Shown here: piece after piece, positions 5,969 through 7,822 of the stretch
How positions within the stretch are numbered: the stretch's first letter is position 1
Layout: each line of letters opens with the position of its first letter
DNA from: Verrucomicrobiales bacterium
Lineage (GTDB): Bacteria > Verrucomicrobiota > Verrucomicrobiia > Verrucomicrobiales > DEV007
NCBI GenBank assembly: GCA_013911195.1
Contig: JACETS010000122.1
Coordinates: 1-7,822, forward strand
Direction of reading: 5' to 3'
Length of the DNA: 7,822 bases
Notes under the pieces: model-generated
The model's input: the letters and a program-made list of their open reading frames with translations, nothing else
What the model was told of the DNA's origin: nothing
Database searches by the model: none
Made by a program: the position numbers and the translations under genes

Positions 5969-7822
5969 ATGCTCTTACAACTCCTCTTAATGTCAGCTGT
6001 TATGATGACGACCACGATGTCATTGGCCAAAGATCTACCCACTGATCTTAAGGATCTTCCCACTCAGAGAGATTTACCTAATCTATTCACTTTTAACGAC
6101 GGCAAAAAGGTAAAGAATCTTGAAAATTGGAAAGAGCGAAGACAAGAACTGATTAGACCTCTGATGTTTTATCAGTATGGCTCAATGCCCCCAAAACCCG
6201 ATCAAGTCATGTTCCGGACAGACAAAGAAAAAAACCATTCTAGTGGGATCGGCAAAGAAATATGGAAGACCCTCATCATCGATTCGAAAAGAAAATTAGA
6301 AATGCGGTTAGTAATCTACAAACCAAATACTCCCGGACCTCATCCAGTCATCATTGAAGAAGAAGGTTCATTGGGAGGGAGTAAAAACGCGGAACGCTTC
6401 ATGAAAAAAAATTACCTTTTTATTGAGTACGCAAGACATGACCTTGATCCAGACAGAAAAAATACCAAAGGGCCCGCACAGAAAGCTTATCCAAAATATG
6501 ACTGGGAAACCTTAGCCGTATGGGCTTGGGGCGGAATGAGAGTCGTGGATTACCTTGAATCTAGAGAAGACGTTGATATGAAAAGCATTGCAATAACAGG
6601 TCACTCCAGAGGAGGAAAGATGGCATTGTTAGCCGGAGCTCTGGATGAACGCATTTCACTAGTTGTTCCTAATGGATCAGGCGCCGGCGGTGCAGGATCA
6701 TCAAGAGTCCTTGGCCCGGGTGCTGAATCAATAGGAATGAACGACAAGCCTCATTGGTATCATCCAAGGATAAGGATCTTTGCAGAGAATGAGGCTCACC
6801 TACCATTCGATCAACATTTTCTCAAAGCGTTGGTGGCACCACGTGGCCTGTTTTGCATTGAATCGACGGATGATCTTTATGCCAATCCCCTTGGCACTTT
6901 TGCCACCAGTGATGCGGTTAGACCAGTCTACGAACTTTATGGCTTACCTGAGAGAAATGCTATCCGGTTCAGACGTGGAGGACACACCTTTAGTGAAGCG
7001 GACTGGACCTCACTACTCGACTTTGCAGAGCTCACTTTCTACGGAAAAGCACCTGAAGATGGGCAATCATTTTGGCAGCTCCCTGCGGAGATAACCCCAA
7101 AACCCAACACAGGAGGTGAACCGGGTTTTGTGAAAGTCGGCAACCCAGGAAATAAAGGAGATTATAATTATCCAAGAGTGGGATCCTTTGGTTCGGTTAA
7201 ATATGAATACGAAATTGGCCGATACAAGGTCAGCAATGCCGAATACTCACTTTTTCTCAATTGGGCTGCATGTGAATCTGACCCCCATGGACTATACAAC
7301 TCGAAGATGCAAATCCGAAAAGAACGTAAGGGCGGCAAGCTAGTCTACGAAGCGTATCCAGCTACAGCCAATGCGGCTGTGACCTACGTTTCTTGGTATG
7401 ACGCTTTGAGATATTGTAACTGGCTGGGTGAGTCATATACGATCTCAAATCAGGACTTAAGCGCTGAAAGAATTGTAGATGCGGAGTATTTTTTACCAAC
7501 TGAAAATGAGTGGTACAAGGCGGCTTACTATGATCCGAAAGGAAAGAAATATAAACTATATCCTCTCAGAGATGCCCATAAAATAGAAAACTCTGATCGT
7601 TTAGAATCTAAAAGTACATATGGAATGATGGAAACATCAGATCATATTTGGGAATGGATAGAATCTGAGGTTGGAAAAGCTTTCCGTGGAATCCGATCAG
7701 ACTCTTGGTTTCAAGGAAATAACAGACAATCGGCGGGAAGATACTATTCGAACCCAGACATGGAACTTGGACATCTGGGCTTTAGAGTAGCCCGTTCAAT
7801 CCTAGCAGAGAAAACCAAAGAC
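5969..7822 (+). CDS. Exported CE15-like glucuronoyl esterase fused to a SUMF1/FGE-like domain, 3' partial
   Basis: The frame stays open for 618 codons to the window end. A signal peptide covers about 1-20 (cleavage near SLA/KD). Residues about 45-360 form an alpha/beta-hydrolase of the CE15 (4-O-methyl-glucuronoyl methylesterase) type: nucleophile motif GHSRGGK (211-217, Ser213), LPFDQHFLKALVAPRGLFCI (278-297), Asp301/302 before LYANP, and the catalytic His in RGGHTFSEADW (His339). The Glu of the fungal PxESG motif is Gly here (PNGSGAGG, 234-241). Residues about 386-609 form a SUMF1/FGE-like domain: VGNPGNKGDYNYP, VKYEYEIGRYKVSNAEYSLF, VTYVSWYDALRYCNWL, LPTENEWYKAAYYDP, a degenerate DHIWEW (558-563) and closing GFRVAR. 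Because the closing motif is present, only a short tail should be missing. CE15 enzymes cleave esters of glucuronate in hemicellulose or related polyuronates. An AGGA (5957-5960) lies 8 bases before this ATG; an in-frame ATG at 5909 would add 20 residues with Lys/Arg before the hydrophobic core and is a credible alternative. Confidence 0.85.
   Translation, partial: MLLQLLLMSAVMMTTTMSLAKDLPTDLKDLPTQRDLPNLFTFNDGKKVKNLENWKERRQELIRPLMFYQYGSMPPKPDQVMFRTDKEKNHSSGIGKEIWKTLIIDSKRKLEMRLVIYKPNTPGPHPVIIEEEGSLGGSKNAERFMKKNYLFIEYARHDLDPDRKNTKGPAQKAYPKYDWETLAVWAWGGMRVVDYLESREDVDMKSIAITGHSRGGKMALLAGALDERISLVVPNGSGAGGAGSSRVLGPGAESIGMNDKPHWYHPRIRIFAENEAHLPFDQHFLKALVAPRGLFCIESTDDLYANPLGTFATSDAVRPVYELYGLPERNAIRFRRGGHTFSEADWTSLLDFAELTFYGKAPEDGQSFWQLPAEITPKPNTGGEPGFVKVGNPGNKGDYNYPRVGSFGSVKYEYEIGRYKVSNAEYSLFLNWAACESDPHGLYNSKMQIRKERKGGKLVYEAYPATANAAVTYVSWYDALRYCNWLGESYTISNQDLSAERIVDAEYFLPTENEWYKAAYYDPKGKKYKLYPLRDAHKIENSDRLESKSTYGMMETSDHIWEWIESEVGKAFRGIRSDSWFQGNNRQSAGRYYSNPDMELGHLGFRVARSILAEKTKD

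Noticed and set aside
6780..7094. Plus-strand open frame of 104 codons
   Set aside because: It is a +1 frame inside the CE15-like gene; the true frame is open throughout and contains the conserved PFDQH and GGHTF motifs here.
1..7822. tRNA, rRNA, CRISPR array, insertion sequence or phage remnant
   Set aside because: I saw no cloverleaf-like sequence, regularly spaced repeats, transposase motifs or terminal inverted repeats on either strand.

Overview
The window looks like chromosomal DNA from a moderately A+T-rich bacterium of the PVC group, most likely a Verrucomicrobiota or Planctomycetota member. The reasons are the class of proteins present: a cytochrome c tail of the PVC heme-binding type, a giant multi-heme protein with an inserted PA14 domain, a sorbosone-dehydrogenase-like beta-propeller, and a glucuronoyl-esterase-like enzyme fused to a SUMF1-type domain. 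These combinations are familiar from carbohydrate-degrading, often aquatic, PVC bacteria. The phylum call is inference from protein style only; no marker gene is present.

Layout. Positions 1-127 hold the last 41 codons of a plus-strand cytochrome-type gene. A strong hairpin (141-164) with a T-run on the minus-strand side separates it from a convergent minus-strand gene (196-648) for a small DUF805 membrane protein. A 154-base divergent intergenic region (649-802) contains nested inverted repeats and a 10-base-period direct repeat. From 803 onward everything is on the plus strand: an 895-residue protein with five CXXCH heme sites (803-3490), a 516-residue secreted beta-propeller protein overlapping it by 7 bases (3484-5034), a 267-residue cytoplasmic DUF3445 / heme-dependent oxidative N-demethylase-like protein (5066-5869), and, after a 99-base gap, a two-domain CE15-like esterase plus SUMF1-like protein (5969 to the window end, missing its stop codon).

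How the genes may work together. The overlapping pair 803-5034 reads as a periplasmic redox module: a beta-propeller of the PQQ/sorbosone dehydrogenase superfamily and a multi-heme c-type cytochrome that could take its electrons, with PA14 as a possible glycan-binding part. The CE15-like protein is also predicted to be exported and would act on uronate esters in polysaccharides. The DUF3445 protein has no signal peptide and is the functional outlier; members of that family oxidise secondary amines in the cytoplasm. A joint pathway is inference from position only.

The most interesting point is the CE15-SUMF1 fusion, in which both halves depart from the textbook active-site motifs (no Glu in the esterase PxESG position, no catalytic cysteines and a degenerate GNVWEW motif in the SUMF1 part). 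No RNA genes, CRISPR arrays, insertion sequences or phage genes were seen.
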